From positions 1 to 64,000 of the forward strand of contig JAJDTB010000075.1 in the NCBI GenBank assembly GCA_022827345.1: a DNA stretch of 64,000 nt. The letters run 5' to 3'. Under the pieces are notes generated by a model. It worked only from the letters and a program-made list of their open reading frames with translations, made no database searches and was not told the DNA's origin. The number at the start of each line of letters is the position of its first letter. Positions within the stretch are counted from its first letter, which is position 1. Below are positions 1-8,889 of this stretch, piece after piece. This DNA comes from Gemmatimonadota bacterium. GTDB lineage: Bacteria; Gemmatimonadota; Gemmatimonadetes; Longimicrobiales; Gaopeijiaceae. The translations under genes and the position numbers were made by a program.

Positions 1-2
1 TG

Positions 3-371
3 AGCGACAACGGCCGCGAGTACTGCGGCCGGCCGGACAAGCACCCCTACGAACTCTTCCTGCAGCTCGAGGAGATCGAGCACCGCACCACGAAGGTCGG
101 AAGGCCCCAGTCGAACGGCTTCATCGAGCGCTTCCACCGCACGCTGCTCGAAGAGCATCTCCGGATCAAGGGCCGCACGACCTGGTACGAGGCCGTCGAC
201 GAGATGCAGGAGGACCTCGACGCTTATCTTGAGACCTACAACACCCGCAGGCCTCACCGCGGCCGCGGGATGGAGGGACGGACGCCCTACGAGGTCTTCA
301 AGGCCGGGATCCCGAAGAAGTCCCCGGCCCGGAAGAAGAAGGCCAGAAAGGAGGTCAAGCCAGCAGCGTAG
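3..371 (+). CDS. IS481-type transposase, C-terminal fragment (cut by window start)
   Basis: Open frame running in from the left edge, 122 residues to the TAG. It begins SDNGREY, the DNG of the second catalytic aspartate of a DDE integrase core. It then has the GRPQSNGFIERFHRTLLEEH block, whose glutamate is the third catalytic residue, and an RPHRGRGMEGRTPYEVF tail. This layout is typical of the IS481 family rather than of IS3 OrfB, but the missing N-terminal half prevents firm assignment. The protein ends in a Lys-rich tail (KKSPARKKKARKEVKPAA). No terminal inverted repeat is recognisable downstream, so the boundary of the insertion sequence is not defined. Confidence 0.85.
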   Translation, partial: SDNGREYCGRPDKHPYELFLQLEEIEHRTTKVGRPQSNGFIERFHRTLLEEHLRIKGRTTWYEAVDEMQEDLDAYLETYNTRRPHRGRGMEGRTPYEVFKAGIPKKSPARKKKARKEVKPAA

Positions 372-436
372 AACTGACCTCGGCGAGGCCGGGTGTCAGG
401 TGAATACCATACTTGTACACACGGAACAATCCCAAG

Positions 437-1453
437 TCAGTGTCTCGTTCCACCGGTCTTCTGCATCCTGAAAGCGTGAGATGATATATGGCCAACGAAT
501 AGCCCACTCTTGTTCTCGCCTCGGGAGACTTGAACGGCTCGCTCTACGTCCACTTCCCGGGTGTTGGCACTACGGTAGATTTCCCGTATCGCCTCCGGTG
601 GCGGGTCTATCACCTTGACGGGCCACCCGTTGGCATCCTCCTTCCCAGTGTCGCGAGCCTGCTCCAGGTCAACAAGCAGCCGGACTTCCTTCTCGTACGC
701 CCACGTTATCCCCTTCACCAGCAAGAGCCGAGATAGTGACTTCCAGCCCGCTCCAATCTCTGCCAGTCTCGTCCGTGTAAGGAGCCGTAACCCCTTGCTG
801 CTCCGACCAGCACGCAACTCACGTTCCATGTGCTCACGGTGGACGAAATCCAGCCAAATAGTCTCACCTTCCGACGGTAGGTAGGTGGGAGCTAGTTCCG
901 AGTAGACCACCGGCCTCAACTCAAAGCCGAGGGCTCTCAGCGCTTTCGTGTCGTAGCCCACGACTATGCCGATATTGCCAACCTAATGCGCCCACATGGT
1001 AGGAACCAGTACGTCTGTGCTCAACGAAACCACGCCCACACGCGGATTCAAGTATTTCTGGATGAACGTTGAAAGCCTCACGTCACCGTAGCGAAGCGAC
1101 CGCGTCAACATTTCCTCCCATGGCACCGCAATCCCCAAATGCTCCTCCGTTTTCGATTGGACCGCAGCCAAGAATGCCAGGGTGTCCTGCTCCTCGTCGC
1201 CCTTCATCGTTGTGACATTGCATTCCATGTCGTCGTTGAGGGCCAGCAACTGAGTCGCCCGCAGGCTACTCGGCGCTCCCCTACCGATGAGCTTCCGGGG
1301 AATGTACTTGTAGAGGACGGCGGGAATCTCAGCGTCGCCCCACACGGATCGCTCCGCGCACTCATCGGCTTGGTGCGTCTCAAGCCAGTAGCCAGCGAGC
1401 TGGTCCATTACCGAGGCCGCCAACTTGCGTCCCTCGCGGCCCCGCGCTGCCAT
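437..1453 (-). pseudogene. DUF2971-family gene interrupted by an in-frame TAG
   Basis: Two minus-strand open frames (down to 983, and 961 down to 437) lie in the same reading frame, separated by one TAG at 985-983. Read through, the junction gives MWAH-stop-VGNIGIVVGYD. In DUF2971 proteins this region normally reads WAHYA..H.G.v.GyD, so the stop sits where the conserved Tyr is expected (TAC or TAT changed to TAG). Upstream is the family's N-terminal pattern LYKYIP...SLRATQLLALNDDMECNV; downstream is YEKEVRLLV, the family's late E-x-R block. The start is uncertain: ATG at 1453 or 1408 gives a sensible length, though the frame stays open to 1675. The biochemical function of DUF2971 is unknown; it is often seen in defence and mobile regions. 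A sequencing error is the main alternative. Confidence 0.75.
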
Positions 1454-1958
1454 TTGTAGGGACGCTCCGGTCACACGAGCCACCGTTTTTCGGATAGCCT
1501 GTTCGCTGTACGGGTGATAACGGCCGTGTATGGAGCCGAAGCTGCACCGGCAGCAGCTCGTGGAAGCGCACGGCCAGGTGATGGTTCTCGACGAAGACCT
1601 TTCCCCTTGAAGTGGAGCCGTGGCAAGGAGCCCTCCTCTGGTGTGTCCAGGGTATCCCGGGTGTTCCGCCCCCATCGGACGGATATTCCGCTCTCCAAAA
1701 TAAGTCCCATCCTACCGGCGTGCAGGTGACCTGCGCCGCCAGGTCACCGCCTCGTCGCGGGGCGGATCACCAGCGCGGACACCCCTTCCGAAGGCATCGG
1801 CCACATCCGCCGGAACCACGGGCGCGTGGATTGACCGGGTGCCGTAGGGCGGGGGACAGACATCGACGGCCGGACCACTTCACGGAAGTGCCCAAGCAGC
1901 GCCCGCCCCTGCTGGAGGTCTACCGCCACGGTCGGTTCCCTGATAGAGTCAATGGACC

Positions 1959-2159
1959 ATGAGTATCAAGGCCGAGTACAAGGACGGGGTGTTCGCGCCC
2001 CTGCAGGAGGTGGAAGAACCCACCCCCGGCGAGGTCTATCAGGTCTTCTCCGAGAGTGAGTTGAGACGGCTCGCGGCCGCTGTTCCGTGGTTGAAGGCCT
2101 CGGAGCCCAGCTTCGAGTTCTGGGAGAACGAGGAGGACTCCGTCTACGATGGCCTATAG
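1959..2159 (+). CDS. Antitoxin of a MazF/PemK-type pair (DUF104-like N-terminus)
   Basis: 66 residues. The N-terminus MSIKAEYKDGVFAPLQEV resembles the AF2212/DUF104 antitoxin fold (beta strands with a YKDGVF turn). The C-terminus SFEFWENEEDSVYDGL is the acidic F-W-x-N-x-E-D tail common to antitoxins that cap a MazF-like toxin. Its TAG stop overlaps the toxin ATG by 11 bases, so the two are translationally coupled. The usual role is to bind the toxin and repress the shared promoter. The 280 bases upstream hold no recognisable gene. Assignment rests on the tail motif and the partner gene. Confidence 0.8.
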   Translation: MSIKAEYKDGVFAPLQEVEEPTPGEVYQVFSESELRRLAAAVPWLKASEPSFEFWENEEDSVYDGL

Positions 2160-2487
2160 GCAGGGCGACATCGTTCTCGTCTCCTTCCCCTTCACCGACC
2201 TCACTTCATCTAAGAGACGCCCCGCGCTGGTCCTGTCCCCGGATTTCTTCAACGCCGCCGGAGAGGACCTCGTGCTGGCGGCAGTGACCTCCCACATCAC
2301 GGATGACCCGAACGCGGTGCGTCTCTGGCACGGTGACTTCGTGGAAGGCGGGCTTCCCAAGCCATCGATGGTGAAGGCAACCAAGCTGTTTACGATGCAC
2401 TCCTCGCTCATCGTCAAGCGGATCGGTGCCCTCAGGACCGAGAAGATGGAGGACGTGCTACGGACACTGCGCGGCTTCTTCTCCTGA
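2149..2487 (+). CDS. MazF/PemK-family endoribonuclease toxin
   Basis: 112 residues, the usual length of the family. It opens with YRQGDIVLVSFPFTDLTSSKRRPALVLSPD, the hallmark of the MazF/PemK SH3-like barrel: a G-D-I-V start, then the R-R-P-A-L-V-L strand carrying the catalytic Arg. A second conserved block, KPSMVKATKLFTMHSSLI, matches the Ser/Thr-rich strand of these sequence-specific mRNA interferases. It is downstream of, and overlaps, its antitoxin. The pair stands alone between a broken gene and a tRNA gene, consistent with a mobile addiction module. Confidence 0.9.
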   Translation: MAYRQGDIVLVSFPFTDLTSSKRRPALVLSPDFFNAAGEDLVLAAVTSHITDDPNAVRLWHGDFVEGGLPKPSMVKATKLFTMHSSLIVKRIGALRTEKMEDVLRTLRGFFS

Positions 2488-2561
2488 GGGTCGGATGTAG
2501 TAGCCGGATAGGCCCCCGCGCCGGCGGGAATCGGCACCCACGACGTGCCAAAAGGCACAAA

Positions 2562-2635
<74 letters not shown>

Positions 2636-2767
2636 CGATCACCAGGCGTCCCCTGACCAGGGGAAGGGCTCCGGTGGCGCAACAAGATCGTCACGGGAAT
2701 CCCCGATAGCAAGGGAGGCGGGGGCTGCGACAGAGGCGGGGACGGCGAAACCGGTGGTATCTTTCGG

Positions 2768-4690
2768 GTGACGAGACGCAGACACCGATACAGGGAGTTT
2801 CTTCGAATGACGACGAGCGCCTTTTTTCTGCTTCTGGCCGGAGTCCAGGCCGGACCCGACCGGATCGAACTGGATCCCGGCAGCCTCACTCTGGATGTCG
2901 GAGAGAGAGCCTCCGTAACAGCCACGGTGTTCGACGAGAGCGGGACGGTCCTGGCCGACGCGCCACTGCTGTGGATGGCGATGTCGCCCGAGGTCGTCGA
3001 GGTGGACCAGAACGGGCGCGTATGGGCGGTGGGGCCCGGGGAGGGAAGGATCGCGGCCCGCGCCGGCAACGTGATGAGCTTCGCCACGGTGGTGGTCGAG
3101 GCAGTACCGGTCGCCGCGCTGGACGCATCGCTGGCGGCATCGACCCTCGTGACCGGCACCAGCGCACCGGTGCGGATCCGCGCGACGGGCCCCGACGGCG
3201 AACCGGTCATGGCGCCCGACGTGGACTACGCGTCCTCCGACGAGGCCGTCGCGGGTGTGGACGCGACCGGCCGGGTGTACGCGCGCACGCCTGGACAGGC
3301 AACCGTGACAGCCAGCGCCGGCGCCGTCAGCGCCACCGTCTCCGTCACGGTCGAGCAGGGCGATCCCGGCGCCGTCGAGATCGTCCCCGCCGAGATCCGG
3401 GCACGCACAGGCGATGTCATCCGCTTCGAGGCCCGCGGCGCCACCACACTCTACCCGGAGTGGAGCGTCAGCGGCGCCGGCGCGCAGATCGAGGCCGAGG
3501 GGACCGAGGGCGTCTTCGTCGCCGAGCGGCCGGGCACCTACCGGGTGACCGCGATGTACGGCGAGGGCAGGGCGGCCACGGGGTCGGCCGAGATCACCAC
3601 GCGCATCGAGGAGGCCGAGCTGGTCACGGTCGGGCGGGGCGCCGCCGCGGACCACCACTCGGGCGACACCTGGGTCTTCGAGGGGGTGAACGGCCGCGAC
3701 TACGCCTACGTCGGGACCTACATGTACGACTGGATGAAGGCGTGGGACGTGACCGATCCGTCCGCGCCGGTCCTCACCGACTCCATCCAGCTCGACGCCC
3801 GCCGGATCAACGACGTCAAGATCCATCCCGACAACCGCATCGGCATCCTCACCCGCGAAGGAGCCTCGGACCGGCGCAACGGCATCGTCATCCTCGACCT
3901 CTCCGAGCCCGCGCACCCGACGATCATAACGGAGTACAAGCGCACCGTCCCCGGGGGCGTCCACAACGTGTGGATCGAGGGCGACCTCGTCTACGCCGTC
4001 CACAACGGGACCAGCGACATCCACATCATCGACATCTCGGACCCCGCCAATCCCGACGAAGTGGGGCGCTGGGGCATGCCCGAATCCGACCACAAGTCGC
4101 TCCACGACGTCATCGTGCAGGACGGCTACGCCTACCTGTCGTACTGGGATGACGGGGCGGTCACGCTCGATGTCGGAGCCGGCACGCACGGAGGAACACC
4201 CACCGAGCCCACGCTCGTATCGCGCTACAAGTACCCGGTCGGCAACACCCACACCGCCTGGCGCGCGGGCCGCTACCTCTTCGTCGGAGACGAGATCTTC
4301 CCGCAGGTGTGGGACGCGGACGCGCCGATCGAGGCCCGCGGGTACATCCACGTGCTCGACATGCAGGATCCGGACAACCCGGTCGAGGTCGCCCGCTACG
4401 AGGTGCCGGAGGCGGGAGCCCACAACATCTGGGTGGAGGGGGACCGCCTCTACGTCGGGTATTACCAGGCAGGCCTGAGGGTGGTGGACATCTCCGGGGA
4501 GCTGCGGGGCGACCTGTACCGCCAGGGCAGGGAGATCGCGATCCTCAAGACCACCGACGCCGAATCGACCGTCCCGAATTGGGGGATGACGTGGGGCGCC
4601 CAGATTCACAAGGGCCACATCTTCACGTCGGACCTGAATTCGGGATTGTGGATCGTGAAGCTGGTCGAGGGGCAGAGGATCATCTCCTGA
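2768..4690 (+). CDS. Secreted Ig-like (Big_2) and LVIVD-repeat protein
   Basis: 640 residues from a GTG. An ATG at 2807 is the alternative, but only the GTG start gives the basic n-region (MTRRRHRYREFLR) before the hydrophobic core SAFFLLLAGVQA of a signal peptide. Residues about 30-200 hold two bacterial Ig-like (Big_2) domains with the pattern DVGERASVTATV...DGRVWA-type strands, and a third Ig-like segment follows to about residue 285. From about 300 onwards come LVIVD repeats, seen as YAYVGTY, HIIDISDPANPDEV, VHVLDMQDPDNPVEV-type blades and VVDISG, which predict a beta propeller. There are many conserved His (DHHSGDT, HNVWIEG, HKSLHD). Probably surface or periplasmic; substrate unknown. 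No partner gene is obvious. Confidence 0.85.
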   Translation: MTRRRHRYREFLRMTTSAFFLLLAGVQAGPDRIELDPGSLTLDVGERASVTATVFDESGTVLADAPLLWMAMSPEVVEVDQNGRVWAVGPGEGRIAARAGNVMSFATVVVEAVPVAALDASLAASTLVTGTSAPVRIRATGPDGEPVMAPDVDYASSDEAVAGVDATGRVYARTPGQATVTASAGAVSATVSVTVEQGDPGAVEIVPAEIRARTGDVIRFEARGATTLYPEWSVSGAGAQIEAEGTEGVFVAERPGTYRVTAMYGEGRAATGSAEITTRIEEAELVTVGRGAAADHHSGDTWVFEGVNGRDYAYVGTYMYDWMKAWDVTDPSAPVLTDSIQLDARRINDVKIHPDNRIGILTREGASDRRNGIVILDLSEPAHPTIITEYKRTVPGGVHNVWIEGDLVYAVHNGTSDIHIIDISDPANPDEVGRWGMPESDHKSLHDVIVQDGYAYLSYWDDGAVTLDVGAGTHGGTPTEPTLVSRYKYPVGNTHTAWRAGRYLFVGDEIFPQVWDADAPIEARGYIHVLDMQDPDNPVEVARYEVPEAGAHNIWVEGDRLYVGYYQAGLRVVDISGELRGDLYRQGREIAILKTTDAESTVPNWGMTWGAQIHKGHIFTSDLNSGLWIVKLVEGQRIIS

Positions 4691-4709
4691 GCATCATCTC
4701 GCACACTGC

Positions 4710-5720
4710 GTGAGAGATCGGGACACGACGGCCAAGTCCTCTCCGGCGGTCGCGCCAGCCCTCCCGGCGACCGCGCAGGACCGGTGCGGGCCGCCAGCGG
4801 CCGACTTCGCGCGGGCCCGCGAACGCATCCGCGACCTGATCTGGCGCACGCCGGTGCTTCCGGTCGAAACCCCTGCCGGCCAGGTGGCCCTCAAGCTGGA
4901 GTCACTCCAGCGAACCGGCTCCTTCAAGGTGCGGGGAGCGGCGAACCGGATCCTCAAGCTGGACCGGGCAGAGCGCCGCCGGGGCATCGTCGCGGTCTCC
5001 TCCGGCAACCATGGCCGCGCCGTCGCAGAGGTTGCACGCCACATCGGCATCGCCGCCACCGTCTGCGTTCCCGACTGGGCGGACCCGCTCAAGCTGCGCG
5101 GGATCGAGGAGGCCGGCGCTACGCTGGTCTTCTGCGGCAACAGCTACGACGCGGCCGAAGAGCGCGCGGCGGCCCTCGCCACCTCGCGCGGGCTGACGCT
5201 CATCCACCCCTTCGACGATCCCGACGTGATCGAAGGGCAGGGGACCATCGCGCTCGAGCTGCTCGAGCAGGTGCCGGATCTCGAAGAGGTGCTCGTGCCC
5301 CTGTCCGGCGGGGGTCTCGTCGCGGGTGTCGGACTGGCGGCGCAGGCCGCCGGGGTTCGTGTGGTCGCCGTGTCCGCGCGGCGCGCGTCGGTGATGGTGC
5401 AGAGCATCGATGCCGGAAGACCCGTCCAGCTGCCCGACGAGGAAACGGTGGCTTCGGCGCTGTCGGGCGGGATCGGGCTCGATAATCGGTTGACGTTCGA
5501 TATTGTAAAGGAGGTCGCGGCCGAGCACGTGATCGTCGAAGAGGACGAGATCCGCGGGGCGGTAGCGTGGTGTTTCCACCGCCACCGCCTGGTGGTCGAG
5601 GGCGGGGGGGCTGTAGGGATCGCGGCGCTCCGGTCGGGGTACAGGCCTGCAGGACGTGCCGCCACAATTGTATCCGGCGGCAATATTGATCCGGCGGCGC
5701 TCACGGCGCTGGCCGATTGA
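4710..5720 (+). CDS. PLP-dependent threonine/serine dehydratase-like protein
   Basis: 336 residues, GTG start. The PLP-binding lysine is in GSFKVRGAANRI. The substrate-loop SSGNHGRAVAEVA and the glycine-rich phosphate loop PLSGGGLVAGVG match fold-type II threonine dehydratases of the short, catabolic class; there is no C-terminal ACT regulatory domain. Near the C-terminus are VEGGGAVGIAAL and IVSGGNID. The family removes water and ammonia from Thr or Ser to give 2-oxobutyrate or pyruvate. Some relatives act on hydroxyectoine intermediates or as serine racemases, so the exact substrate is open. It starts 19 bases after the previous gene and ends 13 bases before the transporter. Confidence 0.88.
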   Translation: MRDRDTTAKSSPAVAPALPATAQDRCGPPAADFARARERIRDLIWRTPVLPVETPAGQVALKLESLQRTGSFKVRGAANRILKLDRAERRRGIVAVSSGNHGRAVAEVARHIGIAATVCVPDWADPLKLRGIEEAGATLVFCGNSYDAAEERAAALATSRGLTLIHPFDDPDVIEGQGTIALELLEQVPDLEEVLVPLSGGGLVAGVGLAAQAAGVRVVAVSARRASVMVQSIDAGRPVQLPDEETVASALSGGIGLDNRLTFDIVKEVAAEHVIVEEDEIRGAVAWCFHRHRLVVEGGGAVGIAALRSGYRPAGRAATIVSGGNIDPAALTALAD

Positions 5721-5733
5721 GGAAGGGCAATTG

Positions 5734-6687
5734 ATGGCTACCAGCCCCAAATGCGATCACGACCACTCCCGCGACATTCGGGAGATGAGCAAGCGGCGGC
5801 TCTCCATCGCCCTGGTGCTGATTCTCGGGTACATGGTCGCCGAGATCGTCGGGGGGATTCTGGCCGGCAGCCTGACCCTGCTGGCGGACGCCGGCCACAT
5901 GCTGACCGACGGCGCCTCCATCGGACTCGCCCTGGTGGCCATGCACTTTGCCACGCGCGCGCCGTCCATGAAACGGACCTACGGCTACCATCGCCTCGAG
6001 ATCCTCGCCGCATTGGTCAACGCGCTGACGCTCTGGGGCATCTCCGTGTGGATCATGGTCGAGGCATTCCACCGATTCGCCAGCGCCCCCGAAGTCGGAG
6101 GCGGGCTGGTGCTCGGCGTCGGTTCCGTCGGCCTGGTGGTCAACGTGATCGTGGCGGCGATGCTGCACAGATCGGCGAAGCACAGCATCAACGTCGAGGG
6201 CGCCTTTCAGCACGTGATCGCCGACCTTCTGGGCTCGGTCGCGGTCGTGGTCTCCGGGGTTCTGATCTGGGCGTTCGGCTGGTACCTGGCGGACCCGATC
6301 CTGAGCGTCGTCATCGGGATCCTGATCCTGGTGAGCGCCTGGCGCCTGCTCAAGAAGACCGTTCATGTCCTCCTGGAGGGCGCCCCCGATCACATCGACC
6401 TGTCCCGGCTCTGCGACGCATTCGTCGGTGTCGAGGGCGTCCGCGGGGTCCACGACGTCCACGTGTGGACCCTTGCCTCGGGCTACGACGCACTCACCGC
6501 CCACGTGATGATCGATCCCGCCGACGACGGACTGAGCCGCGACGAGTTGCTCGGCCGCCTGAGGACCATCGCGTACCGGGAGTTCCAACTTCAGCACATC
6601 ACCCTGCAGCTCGAGACCGAAGCCGACGGGTGCATGGAGGTTCACCAGACGGAAAGGCCGCTCCACGCCGCTTCCGCGGTGCTCTGA
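5734..6687 (+). CDS. Cation diffusion facilitator (CzcD/ZnT-type) metal exporter
   Basis: 317 residues. The ATG at 5734 follows a GAGGAAGGG Shine-Dalgarno stretch; TTG at 5731 is the alternative. The short N-terminal His-rich piece CDHDHS can bind metal. Six membrane segments follow (residues about 22-225). Transport-site residues show in LLADAGHMLTDG (H-x3-D of helix 2) and HVIADLLGSV (H-x3-D of helix 5), the arrangement of zinc-transporting CDFs. The C-terminal cytoplasmic domain has VHDVHVWTLASGYDALTAHV, the ferredoxin-like regulatory fold. It likely exchanges Zn2+ (or Co2+/Cd2+) for protons across the inner membrane. No metal-regulator gene is adjacent. Confidence 0.92.
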   Translation: MATSPKCDHDHSRDIREMSKRRLSIALVLILGYMVAEIVGGILAGSLTLLADAGHMLTDGASIGLALVAMHFATRAPSMKRTYGYHRLEILAALVNALTLWGISVWIMVEAFHRFASAPEVGGGLVLGVGSVGLVVNVIVAAMLHRSAKHSINVEGAFQHVIADLLGSVAVVVSGVLIWAFGWYLADPILSVVIGILILVSAWRLLKKTVHVLLEGAPDHIDLSRLCDAFVGVEGVRGVHDVHVWTLASGYDALTAHVMIDPADDGLSRDELLGRLRTIAYREFQLQHITLQLETEADGCMEVHQTERPLHAASAVL

Positions 6688-6787
6688 TCCGGTTCCCGCC
6701 ACGATCCGGCGTTGACCCCAATTCCGCGCCAGCATTAGTGTTCAGCAGTCACCCAAGTCAAACCGAAACGGATCTCTTCGACTCATC

Positions 6788-7486
6788 ATGGGCAAATACA
6801 GCAAGCCGGGTACCGGCCCCGTAAAAGACGTCAATCCCGCTGAACAGGAAGATGTCTTCGTCGCCAGGATGCTCACCTTCAGCGAGTGGGCTCAAAAGAA
6901 CCGGTCCGCGCTGACGATCGGCGTCGTGGCCGCAGTGCTCGGGGTAACCGCACTCGTGTACTACGGCAACTATCGCGAGTCGCTGAATACCGCCGCGGCA
7001 GCGCAGCTGGAAGAGCTGCAGCAACGGCTGGAGATGGGCGACCAGGCTGGTGCACAGGCCGACCTGCAGCTGTACCTCGAACGCTTCGCGGGCACGCCGT
7101 TCGCGGACGAAGCGCGGGTATCGCTGGCGCAGATCACGGCCGGCATGGGCGATCCGGCCGCCGCCGCAGAGGTGCTCGAACCCGTCGCGGGCGATGTGGG
7201 CGATCCTCTCGGAGCCCAGGCCGCCGGCCTCCTGGCCGCCATCTCCGAAGACGCAGGGAACCCGCAGATGGCCGAGGGATTGTACGAGCGACTGGCGGAC
7301 CGGGCCGAACTGAGCTTCCAGGTCCACGACGCGCTCGCCGACGCCGCCCGCGTCAAGCGCGATCAGGGGGACATCGCCGGCGCACTCGCGGTCTACGACC
7401 GGCTGCTCGCGGAGATGGACGAAGGCGATCCCGGACGGGGCGTCGTGGAAATGCGCCGGGCCGAGGTGGTCGCGCTGCTGCGCTGA
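6788..7486 (+). CDS. YfgM-like membrane-anchored TPR protein
   Basis: 232 residues. The N-terminal 36 residues are polar (SEWAQKNRS just before the membrane). A single membrane helix, about residues 39-60 (LTIGVVAAVLGVTALVYYG), is followed by tetratricopeptide-like helices: AQADLQLYLERFAGTPFADEARVSLAQI and QGDIAGALAVYDRLL. This is the topology of the YfgM/TPR_21 family, an inner-membrane chaperone partner of SecYEG in enterobacteria. Family placement is moderate because TPR helices are poorly specific. It lies 100 bases after the CDF gene and is the last plus-strand gene before a convergent region. Confidence 0.7.
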   Translation: MGKYSKPGTGPVKDVNPAEQEDVFVARMLTFSEWAQKNRSALTIGVVAAVLGVTALVYYGNYRESLNTAAAAQLEELQQRLEMGDQAGAQADLQLYLERFAGTPFADEARVSLAQITAGMGDPAAAAEVLEPVAGDVGDPLGAQAAGLLAAISEDAGNPQMAEGLYERLADRAELSFQVHDALADAARVKRDQGDIAGALAVYDRLLAEMDEGDPGRGVVEMRRAEVVALLR

Positions 7487-7497
7487 ATTCGCTTCAG

Positions 7498-7620
7498 GTT
7501 CTTGCGAACCAAGCGTCTGGCCGACCTGCGATTTCGACGCGGGAATTATCCCGTGGACGGGCCAGATCCATTGAATCCACTGAATAATCGCTGTATTTGG
7601 TTCGTATAATATATATTATG
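7498..7620. repeat. Hairpins and a 14-bp AT palindrome in a convergent intergenic region
   Basis: Between the convergent ends of the TPR gene and the serine-hydrolase gene. Seen directly: GGTTC-TTGC-GAACC (7498-7511); inverted arms CTGGCC/GGCCAG enclosing CGGGA-ATTA-TCCCG; and the perfect palindrome ATAATATATATTAT at 7606-7619. The last stands out in GC-rich DNA. These could be transcription-termination or protein-binding structures. No U-tract terminator is evident. Confidence 0.5.
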
Positions 7621-7722
7621 TAAAGTTACGTCCTGGAGTGGCACGGACCTCCGACGTTGGATTGACCAGAGCCGCTCCCCTGCCGCCCGCAGCGGCGCAA
7701 CAGAGCCCGCTACCCAGCCCCC

Positions 7723-8883
7723 CTACCGAAACAACTCCTCGATCCGTCCGGCGAGCCCGGCAGTCATCGGCGCGCTCGACAGGTTCGCGACGATCGCCAC
7801 AATGAGCCCGTTGTCTCGGTTCATGGTCAGCATGGTGCGGCCGCCGACCGATCCGCCGCCGTGCGAGACGATCCGCTCGCCGTGCGCGTTGGTGCTGGAA
7901 CCCCAGCCGACGCCGTATCCGGTCTCGCTGCCGTCCCGTGTCGTCTGGGACGTGAACAGCACCTCCAGCGTCTCCGCCTGGAGGTATCCGGGCTCCAGAT
8001 GGCCGTTTGCGAAGACCAGCAGGTCCTCCGGGGTCGAAATGAAACCACCGCCCGCCCATTTGTAGCTGTTGTCGACGTAGGGAGCGTTCACGACCTGCCC
8101 GTCGGCGTCCCTGATGTAGAAGCGGGTCCTGTGCTCGATGATCGGTCGGTTCCTGTCGGCAAACGTCTCGTCCATTGCGAGCGCGCCGAAGACCTCGCGG
8201 TCCATGAAATCGAGGAACGCTTCCCCGCTGGCGCCCTCGATCACCGCGCTGATCAGGTTCCAGGCGTAGGACGAATACGAGAACTCGGTGCCGGGTTCGT
8301 TGATCAGCGGATCGTCCTCGAAGATGACCAGTCCGGACATCACGTCGGGATAGTTGACCGCGGAGAAGTTCTCCATTTCCGCATAGTGGCGGATCCCGCC
8401 CAGGTGCCCCGCGAGCTGCCGGGTCGTCACCGGAAAACGCTTCGTGGGAAACGACGGCACATAGTCCTGCACGGGAGCATCCAGATCCAGCGCGCCCCGC
8501 TCCAGCAGCACGCCGAGCGCCGCCGCCGTCATCGGCTTCGACACGCTGCCAACGCGGAACACAGTCTCTGGTGTGACCCTCACACTGTGCGTCAGATCAG
8601 AATATCCAAAGCCTTCGGACCAAACAACTTCCGAAGCACGTCCCACGGCCACCGAAAGTCCGGGGATCGCCTCTGCCGCCATCAGCGAATCGATGAGCAG
8701 GCGCGCCGAATCCGCAGCCGCATCGTACCCGGCCGCAACCGTGCCGGCCTCGGCTTCCGGTTGACCACCCGCCTGGCCCCCTTCTCCACACGCGCCCGCC
8801 CCCGCGACCGCCAGCAGCAGGAAAAGGACCGGAATCCGCTGAAGACCATCGAACCACACCCTGAACAACGAACGTTCCATCAT
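7723..8883 (-). CDS. Beta-lactamase-family (class C-like) serine hydrolase, probable lipoprotein
   Basis: 386 residues. N-terminal signal with hydrophobic core IPVLFLLLAVAGAGACG, a Cys at the likely lipoprotein cleavage site, then an Ala/Gly/Glu linker. Catalytic motifs of the family: S-V-S-K in FRVGSVSKPMTAAALG (nucleophile Ser and general-base Lys), Y-A-W-N in FSYSSYAWNLI (Tyr-x-Asn motif), and SHGGGSVGG near the C-terminus in place of KTG. Such proteins are usually esterases, D-aminopeptidases or peptide hydrolases rather than true beta-lactamases. It sits 6 bases downstream of the proline dehydrogenase gene on the same strand, so it is probably cotranscribed. Substrate cannot be read from sequence. 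Confidence 0.9.
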   Translation of the reverse strand: MMERSLFRVWFDGLQRIPVLFLLLAVAGAGACGEGGQAGGQPEAEAGTVAAGYDAAADSARLLIDSLMAAEAIPGLSVAVGRASEVVWSEGFGYSDLTHSVRVTPETVFRVGSVSKPMTAAALGVLLERGALDLDAPVQDYVPSFPTKRFPVTTRQLAGHLGGIRHYAEMENFSAVNYPDVMSGLVIFEDDPLINEPGTEFSYSSYAWNLISAVIEGASGEAFLDFMDREVFGALAMDETFADRNRPIIEHRTRFYIRDADGQVVNAPYVDNSYKWAGGGFISTPEDLLVFANGHLEPGYLQAETLEVLFTSQTTRDGSETGYGVGWGSSTNAHGERIVSHGGGSVGGRTMLTMNRDNGLIVAIVANLSSAPMTAGLAGRIEELFR

Positions 8884-8889
8884 CTCAAC

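Noticed and set aside
983-985. Amber recoding (for example pyrrolysine or a suppressor) in the DUF2971 gene
   Set aside because: No downstream insertion signal or dedicated tRNA is visible here; a simple nonsense change is the plainer explanation.
1744-1929. 61-codon minus-strand frame before the MazF antitoxin
   Set aside because: No motif, no ribosome site; the 280-base stretch is treated as intergenic.
1-2561. Genomic island integrated at the tRNA-Arg gene
   Set aside because: No direct repeat of the tRNA 3' end and no site-specific integrase found on the left side within the window.
2639-4618. 659-codon minus-strand open frame opposite the LVIVD gene
   Set aside because: It has the His/Asp/Arg/Val-rich composition of an antisense GC-rich frame and no motif, while the plus strand has signal peptide, Ig and LVIVD repeats.
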